DNA from: Eubacteriales bacterium
GTDB lineage: Bacteria > Bacillota > Clostridia > Oscillospirales > Oscillospiraceae
Reading direction: 5' to 3'
Assembly: GCA_030531505.1 (NCBI GenBank)
Contig: JAUNNH010000002.1
Location: 2,576-55,953 of the forward strand
DNA length: 53,378 nucleotides
Shown here: positions 13,150 to 21,114 of the stretch, one piece after another
Layout: each line of letters starts with the position of its first letter
Position numbering within the stretch: the first letter of the stretch is position 1
Notes under the pieces: model-generated
Told to the model about the DNA's origin: nothing
What the model saw: only the letters and a program-made list of their open reading frames with translations
The model's database searches: none
Position numbers and translations under genes: made by a program

Positions 13150-15399
13150 TCAGTTCGCTTTCTCTCCGCTTCGCGTGACCTCGGAGACGCCGGGCACGGC
13201 GTTGAGCCGATTCATGATATACCGCAGCTCTCCGGCGTTTTTCACCTCGAGCGAGATGTTCGTGAGCGCGCGCCCCCCGCCGATGTCGCGGGAGGAGAGC
13301 GTACGCACCTTGGCGTTGAGGGTGTTGAGCACGGTCGCGATGTCCATGACGAGGCCGCTGCGGTCCTTGGAGGCGATGCTGATGGTGGTCACGTAGCTCT
13401 CGGTGATCTCCGCCGCCCAGGCGACGCGGATCCAGCGCCCCTCGTTCTGGCTGTCGTGGCTGCGCTGCAGGTAGTTCGGGCAGTCCTTGCGGTGAATGGA
13501 CACGCCCTGCCCGCGCGTGATGAAACCGATGATCTCATCGCCCGGCACGGGGGTGCAGCAGCGGGAGAACTTGATGAGGCAGTTGTCCAGCCCCTCGACC
13601 AGGATGCCCTGCACGGGCTTGGAGAGCTTCCGGGCGCTCTGCTCGCGCCGGTCGGCCGCGGCGTTGACCTTGTCGAGCACGGTCTTTTTCTCGGCGCGCT
13701 CGCTGCGCGCCTTGTACTCGTCGCGCAGGCGGTTGGCCGCGCGGGCCACCGCGATGCCGCTGTAGCCGATGGCGGCGTAGAGATCGTCCATCGTGGCGTA
13801 GCAGAGGCGCTTGAGCACGGGGGCGGTGATCTCCTCGTCGAGCACGTCGTCGAGGCTGAGCCCGTTGTGCCTGAGCTCGTCCTCGAGCATCTCGCGCCCG
13901 CGGAACACGTTCTCCTCGCGCCGCTCCTTCTTGAACCACTGCTTGATCTTCGTGCGGGCCGAGCCGCTCTTGACGAGATTGAGCCAGTCGCGGCTGGGGC
14001 CGGGCGAGGACTTGGAGGTGCGGATCTCCACGATATCGCCGTTTTGCAGCGCGTAGTCGTAGGTGACGATCCGCCCGTTGACCTTCGCGCCGACCATGTG
14101 GTTGCCGACGTCGGAGTGGATGCTGTAGGCGAAGTCGATGGGGGTGGCCCCGGCGGGGAGGTTGATGACGTCGCCCTTCGGAGAGAAGACGAAGACCTCG
14201 TCGGCGAACATGTCGATCTTGAGGTCGTGGAAGAAGTCCGTGGCGTCGGACTCCTGCTGGTTCTCCAGCAGCATCCGCACCCAGGCGAATTTCTCCTCGT
14301 CCCCGCCGCGCAGCGTGGCGGCGCCGTCGCCCATCTTGTACTTCCAGTGCGCCGCGATGCCGTACTCGGCGGTGTGGTGCATGTCCCAGGTGCGGATCTG
14401 CACCTCGAAGGGGATGCCCTCGCTGCCTATGACCGTGGTGTGCACGCTCTGGTACATGTTGGGCTTGGGGGTGGAGATATAGTCCTTGAAGCGCCCGGGG
14501 ACTGGCTTGAACATGTCGTGGATGAAGCCGAGGACGTTGTAGCAGTCGGGGATCGTGTCCACGATGACGCGGAAGGCGCAGAGATCGAAGATGCCGCTGA
14601 TGTTCAGCTTCTGCGCGTACATCTTCCGGTAGATGCTGTAGATATGCTTGATGCGGTAGTAGACCGTGGCCTCGATGCCCTCGGCGCGCAGCCGGTTCTG
14701 GATCTTCTCCTCCATGTTCTTCATGAAGGCCTCCAGCTCGGGCATGCGGTCGCGCAGGGAGTCGGCGATCTCCTGATAGCCAGCGGGGTCGAGGTACTGC
14801 AGCGACAGGTCCTCCAGTTCCCACTTGACCTTCTGGATGCCGAGGCGGTGGGCGATGGGGGCGTAGATCTCCATGGTCTCGAGGGACTTGGAGCGCTGCT
14901 TTTCGGGGCTCTGGTAGGCCATGGTGCGCATGTTGTGCAGGCGGTCGGCGATCTTGATGAGGATGACGCGGATGTCCTTGGCCATGGCCATGAGCATCTT
15001 GCGCAGGTTCTCCATCTGCTCGTCTTCCTTGCTGGTATACTGCACGCGCGTGAGCTTGGTGACGCCCTCGACGATGTCCGCTACCGCGTCGCCGAACTGC
15101 CGGGCGATGTCGGCGTGGGTGAGGCTGGTGTCCTCGATCACGTCGTGCAGGAGCGCGGCGACGATGGAGTCCTCGTCGAGGCCCATGTCCACGGCGATGT
15201 CCGCCGCCGCGACGCAGTGCGTCACGTAGGGCGAGCCGTCCTTGCGCTTCTGGCCGGCGTGGGCCTCGCGCGCCATCTCATAGGCGGCGCGGATGCGCTC
15301 GCGGTCGAGGCTGTGCCCGACGGCGATCTTCCGATCCAGCTCGGAGAACATCGCGTCCGGGTCCAGCGGCAGGTGTTCCTGTCTGTTCTCTTCGGTCAT
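13150..15399 (-). CDS. relA: Bifunctional (p)ppGpp synthetase/hydrolase, RelA/SpoT family
   Basis: 749 residues. It makes and degrades the alarmone (p)ppGpp. In order: an HD hydrolase domain with HDVIEDT (85-91) and ADRLHNMRT (151-159), both intact, so hydrolysis is expected; the synthetase domain (about 220-340, with FKDYISTPKPNMYQSVHTT); a TGS domain (VFSPKGDVINLPAGATPIDF); a Cys-containing helical/zinc-finger region (SRCCTPVPGD); and a C-terminal ACT domain. I use ATG 15399 (MTEENRQ) with AAAGGAG; the frame is open upstream inside recJ. The ATG overlaps the recJ stop as ATGA, so translation is probably coupled. The apt gene often found between them is absent. Confidence 0.96.
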   Translation of the reverse strand: MTEENRQEHLPLDPDAMFSELDRKIAVGHSLDRERIRAAYEMAREAHAGQKRKDGSPYVTHCVAAADIAVDMGLDEDSIVAALLHDVIEDTSLTHADIARQFGDAVADIVEGVTKLTRVQYTSKEDEQMENLRKMLMAMAKDIRVILIKIADRLHNMRTMAYQSPEKQRSKSLETMEIYAPIAHRLGIQKVKWELEDLSLQYLDPAGYQEIADSLRDRMPELEAFMKNMEEKIQNRLRAEGIEATVYYRIKHIYSIYRKMYAQKLNISGIFDLCAFRVIVDTIPDCYNVLGFIHDMFKPVPGRFKDYISTPKPNMYQSVHTTVIGSEGIPFEVQIRTWDMHHTAEYGIAAHWKYKMGDGAATLRGGDEEKFAWVRMLLENQQESDATDFFHDLKIDMFADEVFVFSPKGDVINLPAGATPIDFAYSIHSDVGNHMVGAKVNGRIVTYDYALQNGDIVEIRTSKSSPGPSRDWLNLVKSGSARTKIKQWFKKERREENVFRGREMLEDELRHNGLSLDDVLDEEITAPVLKRLCYATMDDLYAAIGYSGIAVARAANRLRDEYKARSERAEKKTVLDKVNAAADRREQSARKLSKPVQGILVEGLDNCLIKFSRCCTPVPGDEIIGFITRGQGVSIHRKDCPNYLQRSHDSQNEGRWIRVAWAAEITESYVTTISIASKDRSGLVMDIATVLNTLNAKVRTLSSRDIGGGRALTNISLEVKNAGELRYIMNRLNAVPGVSEVTRSGEKAN

Positions 15400-17429
15400 G
15401 GCGTTCTCCTTTCTCCGGTATTTTGACAGGCGCGCAGCGAGCGCAGCAGCTCGGTCGCCTCCAGATCGGCTTTTTCCTCCAGCACGGCGCTCTTCGCGCC
15501 GTAGATGCGCCCGTCCGGGCTCTGCAGCAGCCCGCATTCGAGCAGCGCCATCAGACACAGGCAGTAGGTCTCGGGCGGCATACCCTCCGGGCAGGCGGCG
15601 AGGATCTCCTCCCCGCTTGCGGGCAGCTGCAGCTCCCCGCCTCCGCCGCGCCAGACGCGCACGAAATCGCCGCGCGCGGGACAGTAGTCCGCGGCGGCCC
15701 AGCGGACCGTCTCGTCGCCCTCCAGGATGCGGCGGCAGAGCGGCGCGGGGTCGTGGGGCTGCAGGGCCGTGAGCACGAGCTGCACCGAGACGTGCCCGCG
15801 AAACTCGTTCACCTGCGGGGTGAAGGCGGCGTCCACGAGTTCCCCGGCGCGCACGCCGAGCTCCTGGGCGCTGCGCCCGAAGAAGATGCCATCGAGGCGG
15901 CTGGACCCGACGCCGAGCCGCACACGCAGATGCCGCCCGCCGCCCACGGCGTCGGCGGCCTCGAGCCGCGCGCCGGAGAAGCAGAAGACGGGCTTGGGGT
16001 TCTGGTTCCCGAAGGGCTCGAGACGCTCAAGCTCCCGCACGTTCGGGATGCTCAGCGCCTCACACGAGCGCAGCAGCAGATCGCAGCTCACCTCGGGCAG
16101 GGCCTCGGGCTTGTTGTCTTTGTAGTAGGCCGCGAGCGCGCGGCGGAAGTCGTCCAGCCGGTCGCGGCGTATGTTGAGGCCCGCAGCGAGCGCGTGCCCG
16201 CCGTAGCCGATGAGACAGTCGGAGCAGGCGGCGAGCGCCTCAAAGAGGTTGAAGCCGCCGTAGCTGCGGCAGGAGCCCTTACCCTGCTCGCCGTTGAGAC
16301 AGATCATGATGGCCGGCAGCGAGAACTGCTCGGCGAGGCGCGAGGCGGCGATGCCGATCACGCCCTGGTGCCAGTCCTCGCTCGCGAGGACGATCGGCCC
16401 GTCCGGCGTTTGGCCGGCGAGCATGGCCTGCGCGTCCTGCCAGATATCCGTCTCGATGCTCTGGCGCTGGCGGTTGAGCTCACAGAGCTCGGCGGCGAGG
16501 GCGGCGGCCTTCTCCGCGTCGGAGCACATCAGCAGCTCCGCCGCGCGGCCGGCCTGGCCGAGGCGGCCCGCGGCGTTGAGGCGCGGGGCGAGGGAGAAGC
16601 CCACGGTGGCGGCGCTGAGGCGCTGCGGGTCCACGCCCGCCTCCTTCAGCATGGCCGCAAAGCCGGGGAGCGGATCCTTCTCGAGCTTTTCGAGGCCGCG
16701 CCGCACGAGATAGCGGTTCTCGTCCACGAGCGGCATCACGTCCGCCACCGTGCCCACGGCGACGAGATCGGCGTAGCGCTCGAGCATCGCGGCGGGATCC
16801 CCGTCCACGGCGCAGACGAGCTTGAAGGCGACGCCGACGCCCGCGAGCGCGCCGTTGGGGTAGCAGTCCCCGGGCTGCTTGCAGTCGACGACCGCGACTG
16901 CGTCCGGCAGCGCCCCGTCCTTGCACTCATGGTGGTCGGTGATGACCACGTCGAGGCCGAGCGAACGCCCGAAGGCGCTCTCCTCCACGGCGGTGATGCC
17001 GCAGTCGACCGTGATGAGCAGGCTCACGCCCTCCCCGCGCAGGCTCTCGAGCGCGGCGCGGTTGAGGCCGTAGCCCTCCTCGTTGCGGTCGGGGATGTAG
17101 GGATAGACGCGCAGGCCGCGCCGCCGCAGATAGTCGGTCACCAGGCAGGTGGCGGTGATCCCGTCCACGTCGTAGTCGCCGTAAACGGCGACGGCCTCGC
17201 CTTGCTCGATGGCGCGCAGCACGCGCTCGCGCGCCGCGGCCATGCCGCGCATGCCGAGCGGATCATGCAGCAGCTCCGGCCCGCCCTCGAGCAGGGCCTC
17301 GGCGGCCTCCGGCGTGCGCGCGCCGCGCAGCGCAAGCACGGCGGCGAGCAGCGGCCCGTAGCCGGCCTCCGTCAGCGCCGCCGGCACCTCCGGCCGGGCG
17401 TATGGGATTTTCCACTCCTTCTCTCTCAT
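15396..17429 (-). CDS. recJ: Single-stranded-DNA-specific exonuclease RecJ
   Basis: 677 residues. A 5'-3' ssDNA exonuclease of recombination and mismatch repair. DHH-family motifs: YGDYDVDG (83-90), ITDHHECKDG with the DHH at 165-167, and the DHHA1 motif GYGGHALAAGL; a C-terminal OB-fold region follows. I start at MREKEW (17429), preceded by GAGAGAG. The frame also has ATG 17456, but that codon directly follows a TATAAT box (17464-17459), so a transcript from it could not carry that start. First gene of the block with relA, dtd and the MBL hydrolase. Confidence 0.94.
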   Translation of the reverse strand: MREKEWKIPYARPEVPAALTEAGYGPLLAAVLALRGARTPEAAEALLEGGPELLHDPLGMRGMAAARERVLRAIEQGEAVAVYGDYDVDGITATCLVTDYLRRRGLRVYPYIPDRNEEGYGLNRAALESLRGEGVSLLITVDCGITAVEESAFGRSLGLDVVITDHHECKDGALPDAVAVVDCKQPGDCYPNGALAGVGVAFKLVCAVDGDPAAMLERYADLVAVGTVADVMPLVDENRYLVRRGLEKLEKDPLPGFAAMLKEAGVDPQRLSAATVGFSLAPRLNAAGRLGQAGRAAELLMCSDAEKAAALAAELCELNRQRQSIETDIWQDAQAMLAGQTPDGPIVLASEDWHQGVIGIAASRLAEQFSLPAIMICLNGEQGKGSCRSYGGFNLFEALAACSDCLIGYGGHALAAGLNIRRDRLDDFRRALAAYYKDNKPEALPEVSCDLLLRSCEALSIPNVRELERLEPFGNQNPKPVFCFSGARLEAADAVGGGRHLRVRLGVGSSRLDGIFFGRSAQELGVRAGELVDAAFTPQVNEFRGHVSVQLVLTALQPHDPAPLCRRILEGDETVRWAAADYCPARGDFVRVWRGGGGELQLPASGEEILAACPEGMPPETYCLCLMALLECGLLQSPDGRIYGAKSAVLEEKADLEATELLRSLRACQNTGERRTP

Positions 17430-17644
17430 GATGTTCTCTCTCTTTACTTTTTTCATTCATTATACAATAATAACAAATCCCGTCCCTCAATTCAATAGCG
17501 CGATAAAAAAATACAGCGGACAGCGTGCCACGCTGCTGTGCTGTAGGGGAATATCTCGCCATTCCTGCTGTACCCTGCGGCTCGGCCCTATTGTCGAACA
17601 CTCGGCGAACAGGTTAACATAACAAGCATCCACTCCGCAAGAAA

Positions 17645-17683
17645 GCCGGGAGGCGCGTCATCCCCCTGACCGCGCCTCCCGGC
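17645..17683 (-). terminator. Terminator of the LOG-family gene
   Basis: 13-bp perfect stem (arms 17645-17657 and 17671-17683) 5 bp after the stop codon, followed on the minus strand by TTTCTT. The 180 bp between here and recJ hold only a 7-bp hairpin at 17522-17536 and the recJ -10 box. Confidence 0.7.
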
Positions 17684-17688
17684 CGCTC

Positions 17689-18270
17689 CTATTTTGTATA
17701 ATCCTCCAGCCGCGTGAGCCCGCCGGTGAGCGGCTCGGCGGTCTCGACGTACCCCAGCGCCTCCTCCGGCTCGGCGCAGAAGGCGCAGAGCTTCAGACAG
17801 CCCCGGCTCATGAAGCCGCCCTCCGCCGCCTGCTCGAGCAGGGCGCGCAGCGCGTCGAAGTAGCCGCGGGTGTTGAGCAGGGCGATGGGCTTGCCGTGCA
17901 GGCCGAGCTGCTTGAGCGTCAGCGTCTCGAAAAACTCCTCGAGCGTCCCGATCCCGCCCGGCAGCACCACGAAGGCGTCGGCGCCGTCCTCCATGGCGGC
18001 CTTGCGCTCGCGCATGCTCTCGGTCCAGACGAAGCGCGTGCAGCCGGCAAACAGCACCCCCGGCTCGTCGAAAAAGCGCGGCGCGATCCCGACGATCTCC
18101 GCGCCCGTCTCCGCCGCGCCCTCGGCGCAGGCGCCCATGAGCCCGTGCGCGCCGCCGCCGAAGAGCAGGCTGTGTCCGCGCCGCCCCAGCTCACGCCCGA
18201 GGGCACGCGCTGCCTCGAAATAGGCCGCGTCCAGCCGGTCGCCCGACGCGCCGTAGATACAGATGTTCAT
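17689..18270 (-). CDS. LOG-family protein (TIGR00730 Rossmann fold)
   Basis: 193 residues. The family signature PGGIGTLEEFFE (about 95-106) is intact, as is the upstream Arg-containing loop (MRERKAAM; the usual form is M-x-x-RK-x-x-M). LOG enzymes release the base from nucleoside 5'-monophosphates such as cytokinin riboside 5'-phosphate; in anaerobic bacteria the physiological substrate is not established. The GGAAGGAG site sets the start at 18270. Monocistronic, divergent from the metal ABC operon. Confidence 0.9.
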   Translation of the reverse strand: MNICIYGASGDRLDAAYFEAARALGRELGRRGHSLLFGGGAHGLMGACAEGAAETGAEIVGIAPRFFDEPGVLFAGCTRFVWTESMRERKAAMEDGADAFVVLPGGIGTLEEFFETLTLKQLGLHGKPIALLNTRGYFDALRALLEQAAEGGFMSRGCLKLCAFCAEPEEALGYVETAEPLTGGLTRLEDYTK

Positions 18271-18297
18271 GGGGTTCTCCTTCCTCTGCTTGCGGAT

Positions 18298-18385
18298 CGG
18301 TCATCCTGCGCGTGCGAAGCGAGTCGAAGGATCCCCTCCGGTATGCAGCGCACCAGGGGATTCCTCACGCCGCTCGGGATGACCG
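18298..18385. repeat. Palindromic intergenic repeat-like sequence
   Basis: Outer arms CGGTCATCC (18298-18306) and GGATGACCG (18377-18385) enclose inner arms around GGATCCCCT and AGGGGATTCC. The TCATCCTG..GCGAAGC..GTCGAAGGATC wording resembles dispersed repeats I recall from other Clostridia genomes and metagenomes. No second copy is in this window. Confidence 0.55.
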
Positions 18386-18426
18386 TGCTTTTTTATTCTA
18401 CCACAGCTGCGCCTGAAAAGGCAAAC

Positions 18427-18462
18427 TTGACCGATGCGCGTTTTTCCCGTATACTAATACGG
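18427..18462 (+). promoter_or_regulatory. Promoter and overlapping dyad of the metal ABC operon
   Basis: -35 TTGACC (18427-18432), 17-bp spacer, -10 TATACT (18450-18455). A perfect dyad CCGTAT-ACTA-ATACGG (18447-18462) covers the -10, which is where a repressor would block RNA polymerase. A metal-sensing repressor (Zur, MntR or DtxR type) is a reasonable guess from the genes it precedes. Confidence 0.6.
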
Positions 18463-18480
18463 TTAGAAAGAAGGATGTCT

Positions 18481-19425
18481 GTGAAGAAAAGCCTTTGCAT
18501 GTTCATAACGCTCGCGCTGCTGCTGGTGCTCTGCGGCTGCGGCGCCGAAGCGGCGCAGCGCGGGACGGGGGAGCTCTCGATCGTGACGACGGTCTTCCCG
18601 GCCTGCGACTTCGCCGCCCAAATCGCCGGGGAGCGCGCGACCGTGACGCTTATCGTCCCGCCCGGAGCCGAATCCCACAGCTTCGAGCCGACGCCCCGCG
18701 ATCTCCTGCTGATCCGGGACTGCGACCTCTTCATCTGCACGGGCGGCGAGTCCGAGGCCTGGGTGGAGGAGCTGCTCGCCGGCCAGGACGGGGAAATCCC
18801 GACCCTTGTGATGCTGGACTGCGTCGACGCGCTCGAGGAGGAGCAGAAGGAGGGCATGCAGGCGATCCATGAGGAAGAGGACGAAGAGGAGGGCCCGGAG
18901 TACGACGAGCACGTCTGGACCTCGCCCGTGAACGCGCAGCGCATCTGCCGCGCGATCGCGGAGCGCCTCGCGGCGATCGACCCGGAGCACGCGGCGGACT
19001 ATGCGGCGAACGGCGACGCCTACTGCCGGGAACTCGCGGCGCTGGATGAGGCCTTCCGGGACCTCACGGCGCACGCCGCGCGCCGCACCGTGGTCTTTGC
19101 CGACCGCTTCCCGGTGCGCTATTTCGTCGAGGAGTACGGCCTCGACTACTTCGCGGCCTTCCCCGGCTGCGCGGAGGACACCGAGCCCGCCGCGGGCACG
19201 GTCGCCTTCCTGATCGACCGCGTGCGGGAGGAGAAGCTCCCGGCGGTATTCTATATCGAGTTTTCCAATGAGAAGATGGCGGACGTGATCTGCGAGGACA
19301 CGCTCTGCCGAAAGCTGCTGTTCCACTCCTGTCACAACGTGACGGCGGCGCAGTTTAGGGAGGGCGTGAGCTATCTCGAGCTGATGCGCGGGAATCTGGA
19401 CAGCCTGCGGGAGGCGCTGAACTGA
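18481..19425 (+). CDS. Zinc/manganese ABC transporter substrate-binding lipoprotein (ZnuA-like)
   Basis: 314 residues. Lipoprotein signal MKKSLCMFITLALLLVLCGC with Cys at the lipobox. Cluster A-I metal-binding fold: ESHSFEPTPRD carries the first His ligand, DEHVW the second, and ADRFPVRYF with FPGCAEDTEP the C-lobe. The loop that is His-rich in many ZnuA proteins is instead strongly acidic (about residues 125-140, EEEDEEEG). I choose GTG 18481 over ATG 18475 because AAGAAGGA is directly against the ATG but 5-7 bases from the GTG. First gene of a three-gene operon with the ATPase starting on the very next base. Confidence 0.9.
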   Translation: MKKSLCMFITLALLLVLCGCGAEAAQRGTGELSIVTTVFPACDFAAQIAGERATVTLIVPPGAESHSFEPTPRDLLLIRDCDLFICTGGESEAWVEELLAGQDGEIPTLVMLDCVDALEEEQKEGMQAIHEEEDEEEGPEYDEHVWTSPVNAQRICRAIAERLAAIDPEHAADYAANGDAYCRELAALDEAFRDLTAHAARRTVVFADRFPVRYFVEEYGLDYFAAFPGCAEDTEPAAGTVAFLIDRVREEKLPAVFYIEFSNEKMADVICEDTLCRKLLFHSCHNVTAAQFREGVSYLELMRGNLDSLREALN

Positions 19426-20133
19426 ATGGCGATCATAACGGCAAAAGATCTGAGCTTCGCCTACGACGGCAAGACCGTGCTGGAGGGCGTGAACTTCGCG
19501 CTCTCGGCGGGGGACTATCTCTGCGTTGTGGGGGAGAACGGCTCGGGCAAATCGACGCTCGTGAAGGGGCTGCTCGGCCTCAAGGCGCCCGACGGCGGCA
19601 GCATCGTCTTCGGGGAGGGCCTGAAGCCGACCGAGATCGGCTATCTGCCCCAGCAGACCCAGCTCCAGCGGGACTTCCCCGCGAGCGTGGGAGAGGTTGT
19701 GCTCTCGGGCTGTCTCAACGGCCTGGGCCGCCGCCTGCACTATAACGCCGCGGACCGCGAGCGGGCGCGGATGAATATGGAGCGCATGGGCATCGAGGAG
19801 CTCGCCGACACGAGCTATCAGGCGCTCTCCGGCGGCCAGCAGCAGCGCGTGCTGCTCGCGCGCGCCCTCTGCGCCACGAAGAAGCTGCTCCTGCTCGACG
19901 AGCCGGTCACCGGCCTCGACCCGATCGCGACGGGTGAGATGTACAACCTCATCAAGCTCGTGAACCTCTGCGACAACATCACCGTCGTCATGGTCTCGCA
20001 CGATATCCACGCGGCGGTGCGCTACGCCACGCACATCCTGCACCTCGGCCACCGCCAGCTCTTCTTCGGCACGGCCGCGGCCTATAAGGAGAGCGCGCCG
20101 GCGCGGCGCTTCCTGGGAGGGGGACGGCTATGA
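19426..20133 (+). CDS. Metal ABC transporter ATP-binding protein (ZnuC-like)
   Basis: 235 residues. Walker A GENGSGKST (about 38-46), signature LSGGQQQR, Walker B LLLLDEP and the H-loop MVSHD are all present, so it is a complete nucleotide-binding subunit. Its ATG follows the binding-protein stop without a gap, and its stop overlaps the permease start by ATGA. It drives uptake of Zn2+ or Mn2+ through the adjacent permease; the metal cannot be told apart from sequence. Confidence 0.93.
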   Translation: MAIITAKDLSFAYDGKTVLEGVNFALSAGDYLCVVGENGSGKSTLVKGLLGLKAPDGGSIVFGEGLKPTEIGYLPQQTQLQRDFPASVGEVVLSGCLNGLGRRLHYNAADRERARMNMERMGIEELADTSYQALSGGQQQRVLLARALCATKKLLLLDEPVTGLDPIATGEMYNLIKLVNLCDNITVVMVSHDIHAAVRYATHILHLGHRQLFFGTAAAYKESAPARRFLGGGRL

Positions 20134-20945
20134 ACGAACTGATGCGGATGCTCTCCTATCACTTCATGCAGCGGGCCCTCGTCGTGGGCGTGCTGGTGAG
20201 CCTCTGCGCGGCGCTGCTCGGCGTCTCGCTCGTGCTCAAGCGCTACTCGATGATCGGCGACGGCCTGAGCCATGTGGGCTTCGGCGCGCTCGCGATCGCC
20301 TCGGCCTTCCATCTCGCGCCGCTCGGCGTGGCGGTGCCGGTGGTGGTGCTCGCGGCGGTGGGGCTTTTGCGCATGTCGCAGTCGAGCCGCGTCAAGGGCG
20401 ACGCGCTCATCGCCCTCATCTCCTCGAGCGCGCTGGCCATCGGCGTGATCTGCGTCTCCCTCACCACGGGCATGAACACCGAGGTCTCAAGCTATATGTT
20501 CGGCAGCGTCCTCTCCCTGAGCCGCTCCGACGCGATCCTCTCGGTGCTCCTTTCGCTCGCGGTGCTGCTGCTCTTCATCGCGCTCTACCCGCGGCTCTTC
20601 GCCGTCACCTTCGACGAGACCTTCGCCCGCGCCACCGGCACGCGCACCGGGCTCTACAACACGCTCCTCGCGGTGCTGACCGCGGTGACGGTCGTCCTCG
20701 GCATGCGCATGATGGGCGCGCTTCTCATCTCCTCGCTCATCATCTTTCCGGCCCTCTCGGCCATGCGCGTCTGCCGGAGCTTCCGCGCCGTCGTTATCTG
20801 CGCGGCCTGTATCTCGGTGGGCTGTTTTGTGGCCGGGCTCGTCGCCTCCTTCTTCCTCGCGACCCCCACGGGGGCGAGCATCGTGGTGGCGGATTTGCTC
20901 GTTTTCGGCGTCTGCAGCCTGCTCGGTATGCGGAATATTCATTGA
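20130..20945 (+). CDS. Metal ABC transporter permease (ZnuB-like)
   Basis: 271 residues with about eight hydrophobic segments, the ABC-3 permease layout. GDGLSHVGFGALAIA (about residues 45-60) is the family's conserved second-helix region, and MRMMGALLISSLIIFPA is the ATPase-coupling segment. The four-base overlap with the ATPase gene indicates coupled translation. The operon ends here with a strong terminator at 20958-21004. Confidence 0.92.
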   Translation: MNELMRMLSYHFMQRALVVGVLVSLCAALLGVSLVLKRYSMIGDGLSHVGFGALAIASAFHLAPLGVAVPVVVLAAVGLLRMSQSSRVKGDALIALISSSALAIGVICVSLTTGMNTEVSSYMFGSVLSLSRSDAILSVLLSLAVLLLFIALYPRLFAVTFDETFARATGTRTGLYNTLLAVLTAVTVVLGMRMMGALLISSLIIFPALSAMRVCRSFRAVVICAACISVGCFVAGLVASFFLATPTGASIVVADLLVFGVCSLLGMRNIH

Positions 20946-20957
20946 ATATTCACTTTA

Positions 20958-21004
20958 ACCCGGATTATTCGCCAAGCAAATGAATAATCCGGGTGTTTGT
21001 TTTG
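20958..21004 (+). terminator. Terminator of the metal ABC operon
   Basis: 13-bp perfect stem ACCCGGATTATTC (20958-20970) with arm 20982-20994, followed by GTTTGTTTTG. Confidence 0.85.
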
Positions 21005-21014
21005 TGAAAACCGA

Positions 21015-21087
21015 ATAAATTTTCAAAAATCCCTTGACAGCGCCAGACCCTTGTGCTAAACTCACAACCATCCCAAGGGAAATTTAT
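21015..21087 (+). promoter_or_regulatory. Promoter of the amino-acid ABC operon, flanked by an inverted repeat
   Basis: -35 TTGACA (21034-21039), 17-bp spacer, -10 TAAACT (21057-21062). Inverted repeats lie outside it: TCCCTTG (21030-21036) with CAAGGGA (21074-21080), and ATAAATTT (21015-21022) with AAATTTAT (21080-21087). These could bind a dimeric regulator across the promoter; inference only. Confidence 0.65.
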
Positions 21088-21114
21088 TAATTCTGACGAA
21101 GCGAGGGTATTGAT

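Noticed and set aside
17430-17456. ATG 17456 as recJ start
   Set aside because: It immediately follows a TATAAT box, so transcripts starting from that box would begin at or after the codon. The ATG at 17429 has a ribosome site.
18475-18480. ATG 18475 as start of the metal-binding lipoprotein
   Set aside because: Its ribosome site would have no spacing; the GTG two codons later has the right distance and gives a canonical MKK lipoprotein signal.
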